The notes under the pieces are model-generated. The model was not told the DNA's origin and made no database searches. It saw only the letters and a program-made list of their open reading frames with translations. Positions 32,649-41,359 of a stretch of 64,000 nt of DNA are shown here, in pieces (the stretch's first letter is position 1; each line of letters opens with the position of its first letter). The translations under genes were made by a program, and so were the position numbers. This DNA is from Microlunatus elymi. GTDB lineage: Bacteria > Actinomycetota > Actinomycetes > Propionibacteriales > Propionibacteriaceae. The DNA is taken from contig NZ_CP041692.1 of assembly GCF_007362775.1 (NCBI RefSeq), positions 4,216,001 through 4,280,000 of the forward strand, read 5' to 3'.

Positions 32649-33223
32649 CCGTCAAGCCCCGGATCGGAACCAAGCCTCGGATCCCAGCCGAGATCAGCGC
32701 ATCGATTCTCGCCGCCACCACCGCCTTCATCGGCGGTGGCGTCCTGCACCTGCCCGTCTGGGGCATCTTCATCAGCTGGGCGGCCACCCACCTGGCCGGC
32801 GGTCCGCGCTTGTCGATCATGAAACGGTTGTGGGTCGCGATGCCTGCCGGGTCGACCTTCGCGTTGATCGTGATCTTGCTCGACAAGCAGTTCGGTACCA
32901 TCCTCGGCGATGGCTACTGGGCCACCTGCGGTGTGCTGGCCGTGATCATCTTCGTGGTGAACTCGGCGCTGATGTACACCGGCCGGACCAAGCTGTTCTC
33001 CCTGGTGCCGGGCATGTTCATGGGCTTCGCATCGATGTTCGCCACCACCTTCGGTGGCTTCGGTCCGGATCCGCAGAACGTCTTCGTCTGCTGGATCGCC
33101 ACCATCGCGATGAACTTCCTCGGCCCGATCTACTCCTGGATCCGGGTTCGGGTCTCGCCCGAGCGTGACGAGGTCGCGCACCTGCGGGATCTGTCCATTA
33201 AGGCTGACGAATCAGCCAGCTGA
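32645..33223 (+). CDS. DUF1097 membrane protein
   Basis: A 192-aa protein with about five membrane helices (ISASILAATTAFIGGG, LPVWGIFISWAATHL, AMPAGSTFALIVILL, WATCGVLAVIIFVVNSAL, FVCWIATIAMNFLGPI). It starts at ATG 32645, overlapping the amidohydrolase stop as ATGA. DUF1097 proteins have no settled function, but this tight coupling to a catabolic hydrolase suggests uptake of its substrate. Confidence 0.82.
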   Translation: MTVKPRIGTKPRIPAEISASILAATTAFIGGGVLHLPVWGIFISWAATHLAGGPRLSIMKRLWVAMPAGSTFALIVILLDKQFGTILGDGYWATCGVLAVIIFVVNSALMYTGRTKLFSLVPGMFMGFASMFATTFGGFGPDPQNVFVCWIATIAMNFLGPIYSWIRVRVSPERDEVAHLRDLSIKADESAS

Positions 33224-33254
33224 TCGATCAAGATCAACAAGTACGGGGCGGGCG

Positions 33255-33923
33255 CTACTCGGCGTCCGCCCCGTCCTCGTCGGTGAACATCGCCAACGAC
33301 CGCTCCCGGGTCCTGATCACGTGCCGACGGGCCAGAATCCCTGCCCACTCGACGTCCTGTTCCTCGATCGCGGCCAACTGCTCAGCATGATCACGCAGCA
33401 GATCGGCATCGTGGCCGACGATGGTGGTGCGGAACAAGCGGCGGATGGTCAGACTCAGCGGTTCCATGATCACCTGCAGCCGGCGGTGATGACTCGCCCG
33501 TGCCAGGGCCGCATGGAATTCGGCGTTGGAGCGTGACCCGGTCGGCGCATCGAAACAGGCCGCCGCCTCGGATGCGTTGTTGATCGCCGCGCGCAACTGC
33601 GCAAGATCATCTTCGGTACGCGCCCGCGCCGCCGCCGCCGCGATGGCCGGCTCCAGCGCCTCCCGGACGTCGAATAACTCGGCCACGTCACGGCGAGTCA
33701 ACTTCCGTACGAAGGCACCCGACCGGGGCTTGACCGTGATCAGACCCTGCGCGGCCAGCGTCAGGATCGCTTCCCGGACCGGGACCCGGGACACCCCGAG
33801 CTCCTCCGACAGGTGGCGCTCGTGGATCCGTTCGCCGGCCCGCAACTCCCCGTCGATGATCCGTTCGCTGATCTGCGAGGTCACCCGGTCGCGCAGAGAG
33901 GGGGTCTGATCTTCTGTGAGCAC
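33255..33923 (-). CDS. GntR-family (FadR subfamily) regulator
   Basis: A 222-aa regulator. The winged helix is at residues 8-75 (LRDRVTSQISERIIDGELRA, RIHERHLSEELGVSRVPVRE, LITVKPRSGAFVRKL). The C-terminal FCD domain (VREALEPAIAAAAARA, NAEFHAALARASHHRRL, DHAEQLAAIEEQD) carries metal-binding His and Asp residues. I chose GTG 33923, and GTG 33956 is possible. It is divergent from fdrA with the palindrome CTGGTATACCAG between. It is the only regulator in the island and probably controls all four sites. Confidence 0.9.
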   Translation of the reverse strand: MLTEDQTPSLRDRVTSQISERIIDGELRAGERIHERHLSEELGVSRVPVREAILTLAAQGLITVKPRSGAFVRKLTRRDVAELFDVREALEPAIAAAAARARTEDDLAQLRAAINNASEAAACFDAPTGSRSNAEFHAALARASHHRRLQVIMEPLSLTIRRLFRTTIVGHDADLLRDHAEQLAAIEEQDVEWAGILARRHVIRTRERSLAMFTDEDGADAE

Positions 33924-33984
33924 TGGTTCAGCGTACGACCTCGGCCTTTGCGCCACCCGGCGGATTGTGCTGAGCCCGCCAGCT

Positions 33985-33996
33985 CTGGTATACCAG
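33985..33996. promoter_or_regulatory. GntR operator site 2 (CTGGTATACCAG)
   Basis: A perfect 12-bp palindrome, the longest of the four, between gntR (leftward) and fdrA (rightward). Its place in the regulator's own promoter is the main reason to tie the motif to this GntR protein. Confidence 0.78.
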
Positions 33997-34043
33997 AATG
34001 CGTGACGGCCGCGGCCACCCGGCGGATTCAGATGGAGGCGCCA

Positions 34044-35744
34044 ATGTTGAAAATCGTGATCAAGCCCAATCAGTACTCCGACTCCGTGTCGTTGATGCTG
34101 CTGAGCAAGAAGTTGACCGACCTGGACGGAGTCGATCAGGTCTCCGTGATGATGGGCAGCCCGGCCAACCGGGAGATCCTGGCAGCGACCGGTTTCGACG
34201 GTCCGGAACTGGAACAGGCCGGCCCCGGCGACCTCGTGGTCGGCGTCATCGCCCAGTCCGACGAGGCCGTCGAGAATGTCCTCGGCCGGATCGACGAGGA
34301 ACTCAGCGCCCAGAGCGCGAGCCGTCGTTCTACCGGTATCCAGGGCGTCCGCTCGCTGAGCCGGGCGCTCACCAAATCCCCCGACGCCGAGCTCGCACTC
34401 GTGTCGATTCCCGGTGATCATGTCGCCGGCCAGGTGGACGCTCTGCTGGACGCCAATCTGGACGTGATGATCTTCTCCGACAACGTCACCATCGACGACG
34501 AGGTCCGGCTGAAGACCAAGGCCCGCGACCGTGGCCTGATGGTGATGGGCCCGGACTGCGGCACCTCGTCGCTCGGCGGGATCCCGCTGGCCTTCGCCAA
34601 CTCCACTCGCAAGGGTTCGATCGGCATCGTCGGCGCCTCCGGCACCGGCACCCAGGAAGTGATGATCCAGATCGATCGACTCGGTGGCGGCATCAGCCAC
34701 GCGATCGGCCTGGGTGGTCGCGATCTGAGCTCCGAGGTCGGCGGAATCACTTGTCTGCAAGCGATGTCGGCCCTGGACGCTGATCTGAACACCGACACCA
34801 TCGTGATCGTGACCAAGCCGCCGGCAGCCGAGGTCCGCGCCCGGGTCGAGCAGGCCGCGGCCCAGCTCAGCAAGCCCGTGGTCGCGCTCTTCCTCGGTGA
34901 GCGTCCGCAGACCGACCGCGCCGGCAACATTCACTTCGCCTGGACCCTGGACGAGGCCGCGGCCAAGGCCGTCGAACTGACCGGCACCGCCGGCTTCGCG
35001 CCGGCAACCGGCCAGCGCAATCTGGTCGGGCTCTACACCGGCGGCACTCTGGCCTCCGAGGCGGCGATGCTGGTCCGCGACTCCTTCGACCTGCCGGCGT
35101 TGGATCCGCACCATCCCAACGGGATGATCCTCGACCACGACGGCTTCCAGGTCATCGACCTGGGCGACGACGTCTACACCCGCGGCCGGCCGCATCCGAT
35201 GATCGACCCGTCCTCGCGGACCGATCACATGCCGCAGGTCTTCGACGATCCGGCCACCGCGGTGGTACTGCTCGACCTGGTGCTCGGCTACGGCGCCACC
35301 GACGATCCGGCTGGTGCGGTTGCCGTACCGATCCGGGAGGGCCTGGAGCGTGCCCAGGCCGCAGGCCGCGCGATCAAGGTCGTGGCATCGATCTGCGGCA
35401 CCGACCGGGATGCGCAGAATCTGCAACAGCAGAAGGACATCCTGACCGAGGCCGGTGTCACCGTGCTGGCCTCCAATGCGGCCGCCGTACGGCATGCGAT
35501 CTCCTTGATCGAATCGGCTCGGGCCGGTCATGCCGATGCCGTCGCTGACGCTGATCAGCAGCCGGTGCCGGCCCGGATCGCCGATCTGCTGGACGGTCCG
35601 CCCAAGATCATCAACGTCGGGTTGCGTTCGTTCGCGACCGACCTCGCCGATGCCGGAGCCGCCGTCACCCAGTACGACTGGTCGCCGATCGCCGGTGGCG
35701 ATCCCCGCCTTGCCCGGCTCGTCAGCCTGCTCGCCAATCGTTAA
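34044..35744 (+). CDS. fdrA: FdrA-like subunit of oxamate-type transcarbamylase
   Basis: A 566-aa protein of the FdrA/acyl-CoA synthetase-like family. Two Rossmann CoA-binding-like domains are seen: LKTKARDRGLMVMGPDCGTS, then GIVGASGTGTQEVMIQIDRL and GISHAIGLGGRDLSSEVGG. The C-terminal ligase-like part contains VGLYTGGTLASEA and DHMPQVFDDP. In E. coli, FdrA (AllF) works with YlbE (AllG) and YlbF (AllH) as oxamate transcarbamylase. The start is ATG 34044, seven bases after GGAGG. It heads the five-gene operon fdrA-DUF1116-DUF2877-arcC-arcC, behind operator site 2. Confidence 0.9.
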   Translation: MLKIVIKPNQYSDSVSLMLLSKKLTDLDGVDQVSVMMGSPANREILAATGFDGPELEQAGPGDLVVGVIAQSDEAVENVLGRIDEELSAQSASRRSTGIQGVRSLSRALTKSPDAELALVSIPGDHVAGQVDALLDANLDVMIFSDNVTIDDEVRLKTKARDRGLMVMGPDCGTSSLGGIPLAFANSTRKGSIGIVGASGTGTQEVMIQIDRLGGGISHAIGLGGRDLSSEVGGITCLQAMSALDADLNTDTIVIVTKPPAAEVRARVEQAAAQLSKPVVALFLGERPQTDRAGNIHFAWTLDEAAAKAVELTGTAGFAPATGQRNLVGLYTGGTLASEAAMLVRDSFDLPALDPHHPNGMILDHDGFQVIDLGDDVYTRGRPHPMIDPSSRTDHMPQVFDDPATAVVLLDLVLGYGATDDPAGAVAVPIREGLERAQAAGRAIKVVASICGTDRDAQNLQQQKDILTEAGVTVLASNAAAVRHAISLIESARAGHADAVADADQQPVPARIADLLDGPPKIINVGLRSFATDLADAGAAVTQYDWSPIAGGDPRLARLVSLLANR

Positions 35745-35760
35745 GTAGAAGGACAAACTC

Positions 35761-37092
35761 GTGACCACCTCCACAAACGCTTCTGTCAACACGACCGAGA
35801 CCCAGGCTCCTGACGATCGGCACGAGATCGACTCCGCCAACGCCGAAGTCGTCGCCGCCATGACGGCCGGCCAGCCGGTGCTCGTCGACGTCGTCACCGC
35901 TCGTACGGTGATCGGCGTCCTGGACGAGCAGACCCCGACCCTGCTGCACGCCGGTCCCCCGGTCGACTTCGCCGACATGCCCGCCCCGATGCAGGCCTCC
36001 TGCGTCGGCGCCGCCTTCTTCGAGGGCTGGGCCGCCGACGAGGCCGCCGCGCGTGAGTTCATCGCCAGCAAGGTTCGCTTCGTTCCCTGTCACCACGTCG
36101 ATGCGGTGGGCCCGATGGGCGGCATCACCAGCGCGAACATGGCCGTCGTGGTGGTGGAGAACCGTGCCAGCGAGAACCCGACCGAGTGGAATCGCGCGTA
36201 CGCGACCATGAACGAGGGCATCGGCAAGGTGCTGCGGTTCGGCGCCTTCGACTCCGAGGTCGTCGATCGGCTGCACTGGATGGCCAAGGTGCTCGGCCCG
36301 TCGCTGTCGGCCGCATTGGCCAGCACCGACGAGGGCTACCCACTGATGCCGGTGATCGCCCGCGCGATCGCTATGGGCGACGAATTCCATCAGCGCAACA
36401 TCGCCTCCTCGGCGATCTTCGCCAAGGATTTCGCGCCGTTGTTGATCAAGGCCCGTCTGGGCACCGAGCAACTGGCCGGGGTGACCGACTTCCTCGGTCG
36501 TACCGATCAGTTCTTCCTCAACCTGGCCATGGCTTCCTGCAAGGCGATCATGGACGCCGCCCGCAAGATCACCAAGGGCTCGATCGTCACCGCGATGACC
36601 CGGAACGGGCACGAATTCGGTATCCGGGTCTCCGGACTCGGCGATCGCTGGTTCACCGCTCCGGTGAACACCCCGGAAGGCCTCTTCTTCACCGGCTACT
36701 CCCAGGATCAGGCTTGCCCGGACATGGGCGACAGCGCGATCACCGAGACCTTCGGCCTGGGTGGCATGTCGATGATCGCCGCCCCGGCGGTGACCCGGTT
36801 CGTCGGTGCCGGCGGCCTCGGCGATGCACAGGCGATCAGCGAGGAGATGGCCGAGATCGTCTTCGGCCACAACGCGATGTTGTCCATCCCGACCTGGGAC
36901 TTCCAGGGCACGCCGACCGGTATCGACATCCGCAAGGTGGTGGAGACCTCGATCACGCCGATCATCAACACCGGCATCGCTTCGCTGGAGCCGGGGGTCG
37001 GGCAGATCGGCGCCGGCACTGTCCGCGCGCCGCTGGGCTGTTTCACCAAGGCTCTGGAAGCATTGGCCGAAACCTACGGCGTGGACGCCTGA
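35761..37092 (+). CDS. DUF1116 protein, AllG/YlbE-like
   Basis: A 443-aa DUF1116 protein (SANAEVVAAMTAGQPVLVDV, VGPMGGITSANMAVVVVEN, GDEFHQRNIASSAIFAKDF, GLGDRWFTAPVNTPEGLFF, GLGGMSMIAAPAVTRFVG). The family always accompanies FdrA, and the E. coli member is a subunit of oxamate transcarbamylase. The start is GTG 35761, 16 bp after fdrA, with AGAAGGAC as binding site. The Gly-rich and conserved His positions look complete, so the complex is probably active, although its substrate here may differ from oxalurate. Confidence 0.9.
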   Translation: MTTSTNASVNTTETQAPDDRHEIDSANAEVVAAMTAGQPVLVDVVTARTVIGVLDEQTPTLLHAGPPVDFADMPAPMQASCVGAAFFEGWAADEAAAREFIASKVRFVPCHHVDAVGPMGGITSANMAVVVVENRASENPTEWNRAYATMNEGIGKVLRFGAFDSEVVDRLHWMAKVLGPSLSAALASTDEGYPLMPVIARAIAMGDEFHQRNIASSAIFAKDFAPLLIKARLGTEQLAGVTDFLGRTDQFFLNLAMASCKAIMDAARKITKGSIVTAMTRNGHEFGIRVSGLGDRWFTAPVNTPEGLFFTGYSQDQACPDMGDSAITETFGLGGMSMIAAPAVTRFVGAGGLGDAQAISEEMAEIVFGHNAMLSIPTWDFQGTPTGIDIRKVVETSITPIINTGIASLEPGVGQIGAGTVRAPLGCFTKALEALAETYGVDA

Positions 37093-37111
37093 ACAGCTCA
37101 CCGCTGTGCCG

Positions 37112-37948
37112 ATGATCAGTCCATCCCCGGCGCCGATCATGGCGCTGGAAGTCACCGACCCGGTCCGGGCCGCCCTGGCAGACCGCCGCGGCCCGGACCA
37201 GATTCTCGGCCGATACCGGACCGGACTGAACCTGCTGGTCGATGAGCTCGTCGTGTACGCCTCGGCGGGCCCGATCTCTTCACCGGCAGGGATTCGTGTC
37301 GATGCGGCCACCTTGGCTCGACTGCTGGACGGACCGGATCTGGTCGCCGGCATCGACACCTCGGCGGCGGTCGTGGTGGAGACCAAGCTGGCTGCGTGGG
37401 GGACGGATCCGGAGCAGGTCGGCCGGATCTGCCGAGCGGCCGTGCCGGCCCTGGCGAAGAGCTGGTTCACCGACACCCCGGAGGAACTGTCGGCCCGATC
37501 GGCGATCGGGCTGCTGTGCAAGGCGATCCACCACCGGGACCAAGATCAAATCCCGACCCGACTCCGCACGCTGCTCGGCCGGGGAATCGGGCTGACACCG
37601 TCCGGGGACGACGCCGTCGTCGGCATACTCGCCGCAGCGATCGGCGCCGGTGAATTCGACGACGGCACCTGGTGCAGCTTTCGTTCGCTGCTCAGCAAGG
37701 AGGGTGCTCGGCTGACCACCAAGGTCTCGCTCAGCACCTTGAACTGTGCCGTGGACGGTCAGGTATCGCCGGCCCTGCGCCAGTTGATCATGACCGCGGC
37801 CGGCCCGCGAGCTGATGTGAACGAGGAGGTCGTCACCGCCGTGGCTGCCCACGGACACACCTCCGGTTGCGACGCCCTCTACGGCGTCGTCACCTACTGG
37901 CAAGAACTGTTCGGACCGAACGCCAACCCCGTACCGACAAGGAGTTGA
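37112..37948 (+). CDS. DUF2877 protein, AllH/YlbF-like
   Basis: A 278-aa DUF2877 protein with GRGIGLTPSGDDAVVGILAA (the family's GLTPSGDD signature), LTTKVSLSTLNCAVDGQVS and the C-terminal GHTSGCDALYGVVTYW. It is the third subunit of the FdrA-DUF1116-DUF2877 set. ATG 37112 is the chosen start, and GTG 37106 is equally possible. It lies 19 bp after DUF1116 and 2 bp before the first carbamate kinase. Confidence 0.87.
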   Translation: MISPSPAPIMALEVTDPVRAALADRRGPDQILGRYRTGLNLLVDELVVYASAGPISSPAGIRVDAATLARLLDGPDLVAGIDTSAAVVVETKLAAWGTDPEQVGRICRAAVPALAKSWFTDTPEELSARSAIGLLCKAIHHRDQDQIPTRLRTLLGRGIGLTPSGDDAVVGILAAAIGAGEFDDGTWCSFRSLLSKEGARLTTKVSLSTLNCAVDGQVSPALRQLIMTAAGPRADVNEEVVTAVAAHGHTSGCDALYGVVTYWQELFGPNANPVPTRS

Positions 37949-37950
37949 TC

Positions 37951-38868
37951 ATGCGCGTCGTCGTCGCCCTCGGGGGCAATGCGATCTCTCGCCGCGGTGA
38001 GGAAATGACCGTCGACAACCAGCGCCGCAATCTGCGCGAGGCCAGTCGCAGTCTGGCCCAGGTGGCCGAAGACCAGGAGCTGGTGATCACCCACGGCAAC
38101 GGTCCGCAGGTGGGACTGCTGGCACTGCGCGATGCCTCGTACACCCAGACCGCGGGCTATCCGCTGGACGTGCTCGGCGCCGAGACGCAGGGCATGATCG
38201 GCTATCTGATCGAGATCGAGTTGCGCAATGCGATGACCTACGGGCACAAGCTGACCACCATCCTCACCCTGGTCGTGGTCGATCCCGACGATCCGGCGTT
38301 CGGCGCACCGACCAAGTTCGTCGGGCCGGTCTACACGGCCGAGGAGGCCGAGAAACTGGCCGCCGAGAAGGGCTGGACGTTCGCCCAGGACGGTGACGCA
38401 CCGCGCCGGGTGGTCGCCTCGCCGGTCCCCCAGCGGCTGGTCCAGATCGACTCGGTCAAGTCACTGCTGCGGGCCGGCCACGTGGTGGTCTCGGCCGGTG
38501 GCGGCGGGATCCCCGTTGCCGTCGATGCCGAGGGACATATCGTCGGTGTCGAGGCAGTCGTCGACAAGGACGCTTCCTCGGCCGTGCTGGCCGAATCGAT
38601 CGAGGCGGACGTGCTGGTGATGGCCACCGACGCCGATGCGGTCTTCGTCGACTGGGGTACGCCACAGGCCCGTCCGCTGATCAAGATCGACACCAAAGAA
38701 CTGGCCGGCTACGACTTCCCGGCCGGTTCGATGGGCCCGAAGGTCGACGCGGCGATCCGCTTCGTCGAGGCGACCGGCGGCCGAGCCGTGATCGGACGAC
38801 TCAGTGACCTTGATCAACTTCTTGCCGGGACCGCCGGCACCACCGTGATTCCCTTTGGAGGCAAGTGA
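37951..38868 (+). CDS. arcC: carbamate kinase 1
   Basis: A 305-aa amino-acid-kinase-fold enzyme that makes ATP, CO2 and NH3 from carbamoyl phosphate and ADP. Motifs are VVALGGNAI, ITHGNGPQVGLLAL, PLDVLGAETQGMIGY, VVSAGGGGIPV, EAVVDKDASSAVLAESI and GSMGPKVDAAIRF. ATG 37951 follows AAGGAG. It is directly behind the transcarbamylase-type genes, as in the E. coli all gene region, and supplies the energy-yielding last step. Confidence 0.93.
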   Translation: MRVVVALGGNAISRRGEEMTVDNQRRNLREASRSLAQVAEDQELVITHGNGPQVGLLALRDASYTQTAGYPLDVLGAETQGMIGYLIEIELRNAMTYGHKLTTILTLVVVDPDDPAFGAPTKFVGPVYTAEEAEKLAAEKGWTFAQDGDAPRRVVASPVPQRLVQIDSVKSLLRAGHVVVSAGGGGIPVAVDAEGHIVGVEAVVDKDASSAVLAESIEADVLVMATDADAVFVDWGTPQARPLIKIDTKELAGYDFPAGSMGPKVDAAIRFVEATGGRAVIGRLSDLDQLLAGTAGTTVIPFGGK

Positions 38869-39803
38869 TGCGAGTTGTCGTAGCACTCGGCGGCAATGCG
38901 CTGGCTCGGCGTGGTGAGCCGATGACCGCGGACCGGCTGCGAGCCAACGTCCGGGCGACCTGTCAGGCGTTGGCCGGGTTGGCCCGCGAACACGAGCTGG
39001 TGATCACCCACGGCAACGGGCCGCAGGTCGGCCTGCTGGCGTTGCAGAATCTCGCCTACTCCGATGTCGCGGCCTACCCGTTGGACATCCTCGGCGCCGA
39101 GACCCAGGGCATGATCGGGTACGTCATCCAGCAGGAGTTGTCCAATGCGCTGGCCGGCGAGCGTGAGGTGGCCGGGGTGCTCACCACCACGGTGGTCAGC
39201 GAGGACGATCCGGCCTTCGATCGACCGACCAAGTTGATCGGCCCGCAGTACTCGGCGCAGGATGCGGCCGAGGCCGCAGCCGAATACCGCTGGACGATCG
39301 CTCGGGACGGCAAGCTGTTCCGGCGGGTGGTGCCCTCCCCCGATCCGATCCGGATCGTGCAGGCTCCGTTGGTCCAACTGCTGCTGGAAAGTGGGCGTCT
39401 GGTCGTCTGCGTCGGTGGTGGCGGCGTACCGGTGAAGACCAGTGGCGGCCGGGAGATCGGCATGCAAGCCGTGGTGGACAAGGACCTCGCCAGCGCAGCG
39501 CTGGCCGCGGAGCTGCAGGCCGACACGTTGATCATGCTCACCGATGGCGACTACGTCAGCGAGAACTGGGGAACCCCGCAGCAGCGCGACATCCTCACCG
39601 CGACCCCGGAGGCCATCTCCGAGCTGCGCTTCGCCGAAGGCTCGATGCAGCCGAAGGTCGATGCCGCCATCCGGGTCGCAAAGGCCGGTGGCCGCGCGCT
39701 GATCGGCCCGCTCGATCGACTGGACGACCTGCTCGCCCGCAAGATCGGCACCGAGATCAAGCCCGGCGTCCCGGACGGCATCGTCTTCGTCAACGGGGCG
39801 TAG
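38868..39803 (+). CDS. arcC: carbamate kinase 2
   Basis: A 311-aa paralogue of the preceding gene with all key motifs (VVALGGNALARRG, ITHGNGPQVGLLAL, PLDILGAETQGMIGY, VCVGGGGVPV, QAVVDKDLASAALA, GSMQPKVDAAIRV). ATG 38868 overlaps the first kinase's stop as TGATG, with TGGAGG upstream. The two copies differ clearly along their length, so this is an old duplication rather than a recent repeat. It ends the five-gene operon, before a GCGCAC/GTGCGC hairpin. Confidence 0.92.
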   Translation: MRVVVALGGNALARRGEPMTADRLRANVRATCQALAGLAREHELVITHGNGPQVGLLALQNLAYSDVAAYPLDILGAETQGMIGYVIQQELSNALAGEREVAGVLTTTVVSEDDPAFDRPTKLIGPQYSAQDAAEAAAEYRWTIARDGKLFRRVVPSPDPIRIVQAPLVQLLLESGRLVVCVGGGGVPVKTSGGREIGMQAVVDKDLASAALAAELQADTLIMLTDGDYVSENWGTPQQRDILTATPEAISELRFAEGSMQPKVDAAIRVAKAGGRALIGPLDRLDDLLARKIGTEIKPGVPDGIVFVNGA

Positions 39804-39834
39804 CGCACCAGGCCCAAAGTTGCCCCGTGCGCGC
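39802..39834 (+). terminator. hairpin after the carbamate kinase operon
   Basis: Stem GCGCAC/GTGCGC with an inner GGC/GCC pair, between the two convergent operons. There is no T-run, so it may act in both directions or be Rho-aided. Confidence 0.4.
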
Positions 39835-39847
39835 TGCCGGATCCCGG

Positions 39848-41307
39848 TCAGCGTAGCGGGAAGCTCGGGGGCTGCAGCTCCTCGATTCTGCGGTGGGCGT
39901 AGTCGGACAGCGTGTGATGGGCGATGTAGTCGTCGAGGAACTCCTGCGCCCGGCCGAGATAGCTCGAGTCGTCGACCGTGATGATCTTGCTGTCCTCGAC
40001 GACGGTTCGACCGGCCACCACCACCCTGCTGATGTCCCGGCCGTCGCCGTTCATGATCAAGGTACGGATCGGGTCGGCGTGCGGGCCGACATGACTCGCG
40101 GCCAGATCGAGGACGAAGTAGTCCGCCTGCGCGCCGACCGCCAGCCGACCAAGATCATCTCGGCCAAGAGCTTCGGCCGGATCCAGAGTCGCCGACCGGA
40201 AGAGGTCCGCCGGAGCGGCCGCGGTCCGGTCGCCGGTGATCGTCTTCATCATGATCATCGCCATGTCCATCGCCTTGATCAGGTTCGGCGGGGCCGAATC
40301 CGTGCCCAACACGATCCGTACCCCCGCGTCACGGTAGGAGTCGTACGTGTGCAGGCAGCCTCCGTAGTGTCCGGTCGGGATCGGGCAGAAGATCACCGCG
40401 GTGCCCGCGTCGGCGAGCAGTGCGATGTCGTCGCCGGTGCCGTACTTTGCCGGCATCAGCGGGTGGCCGGGCACCGTCCAGGCATGCGGGATGAACGTCT
40501 TGGGTGCGAGAAACCCAAGATCGGCAAGGTACGGAAGCGGCCGGCGACCGGTCGCTTCGACGATCCTCTCGACTTCGAACAATCCCTGCGCGGCGTGCAA
40601 TCTGACCGGTACGCCCAGCTCGTCTGCGGCCTGCCGGGTCAGCCTCAGCGTCCGTTCCGTCTGAGTCTCGATCCTGGCCGGCAACAATGCGCCGCGGATC
40701 AGCCCAGCGGCGGTCCCGTCGTAGTCCTGGACGAATCGAACGGCCTCGTCCAGCCCGGCCAGGCCCTGCAATTCGTCGTGGTGCAGCAACATCCGTCGGC
40801 CATCGGTGTACGGCACCGCCGTCCGATAGCTCGGCCCGAAGTAGGCCCGGATGCCGAGCGCGGTCACCGCCTCGGCGGTGTCGGCCAGATCGCGGTAGTC
40901 CTCGCACCACTGTTTGTACGTCTCCGCCGCGATCGGCATCATCGTGGTGATCCCGTTGCGGATCAGCTGGGAGATCGCGAACTCGCGTCGAAAGCGCTCT
41001 TGCTCCCGCTCGAACACCGGACCATGATCACGAAGATATTCCTGTGACCACACCAGGCCGAGCCGACGGCCGGCGTCGGGCCACGAATCGAAGAGCGCAT
41101 GATCGATGTCGGCCAGCGCGTTCAGGTCGATGAAGCCCGGGCAGACGATCGCGTTGCCGGCGTCGAACTCCGCGTCGACGTGACCCGGGTATCCCCGCCC
41201 ACGTGGATGATCCGATCGTCGTCGTGGACGAGTTCGGCGTCCGGCAGGATGCAGTGATCAGCGTCGGCATAGCCGATCACGTACGCTGCGCGGATTTTCG
41301 TGATCAT
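39848..41307 (-). pseudogene. frameshifted amidohydrolase (AtzA/TrzN-like branch)
   Basis: The N-terminal 43 codons from ATG 41307 (ITKIRAAYVIGYADADHCIL, then RIIHVGGDTRV) and the following codons (VDAEFDAGNAIVCPGFIDL) are in different frames, joined near 41181. A single missing C in CACGTCGAC would restore it. The rest, about 400 aa, is intact: HAAQGLFEVERIVEATGR, PHAWTVPGHPLM, IVLGTDSAPPNLIKAMDMAM and GAQADYFVLDL. The first metal site differs from the usual HxH (FIDLNALADIDH). It is either recently dead, a sequencing error, or translated from an internal start. It lies behind operator site 3. Confidence 0.78.
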
Positions 41308-41337
41308 GGTCGACTCCGCTGGTAACGATCGGCAGTC

Positions 41338-41347
41338 CCGTATACCA
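41338..41347 (-). promoter_or_regulatory. GntR operator site 3 (half-conserved)
   Basis: On the minus strand it reads TGGTATACGG, one complete half plus the central TATA. It is in the 52-bp gap just upstream of the frameshifted amidohydrolase. Confidence 0.55.
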
Positions 41348-41359
41348 TTTGGATCCCGA

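Noticed and set aside
33924-37521. Very long minus-strand frames opposite fdrA and DUF1116
   Set aside because: They mirror genes with strong family motifs on the plus strand. No motif or plausible start is seen on the minus strand except the real GntR gene at 33255-33923.
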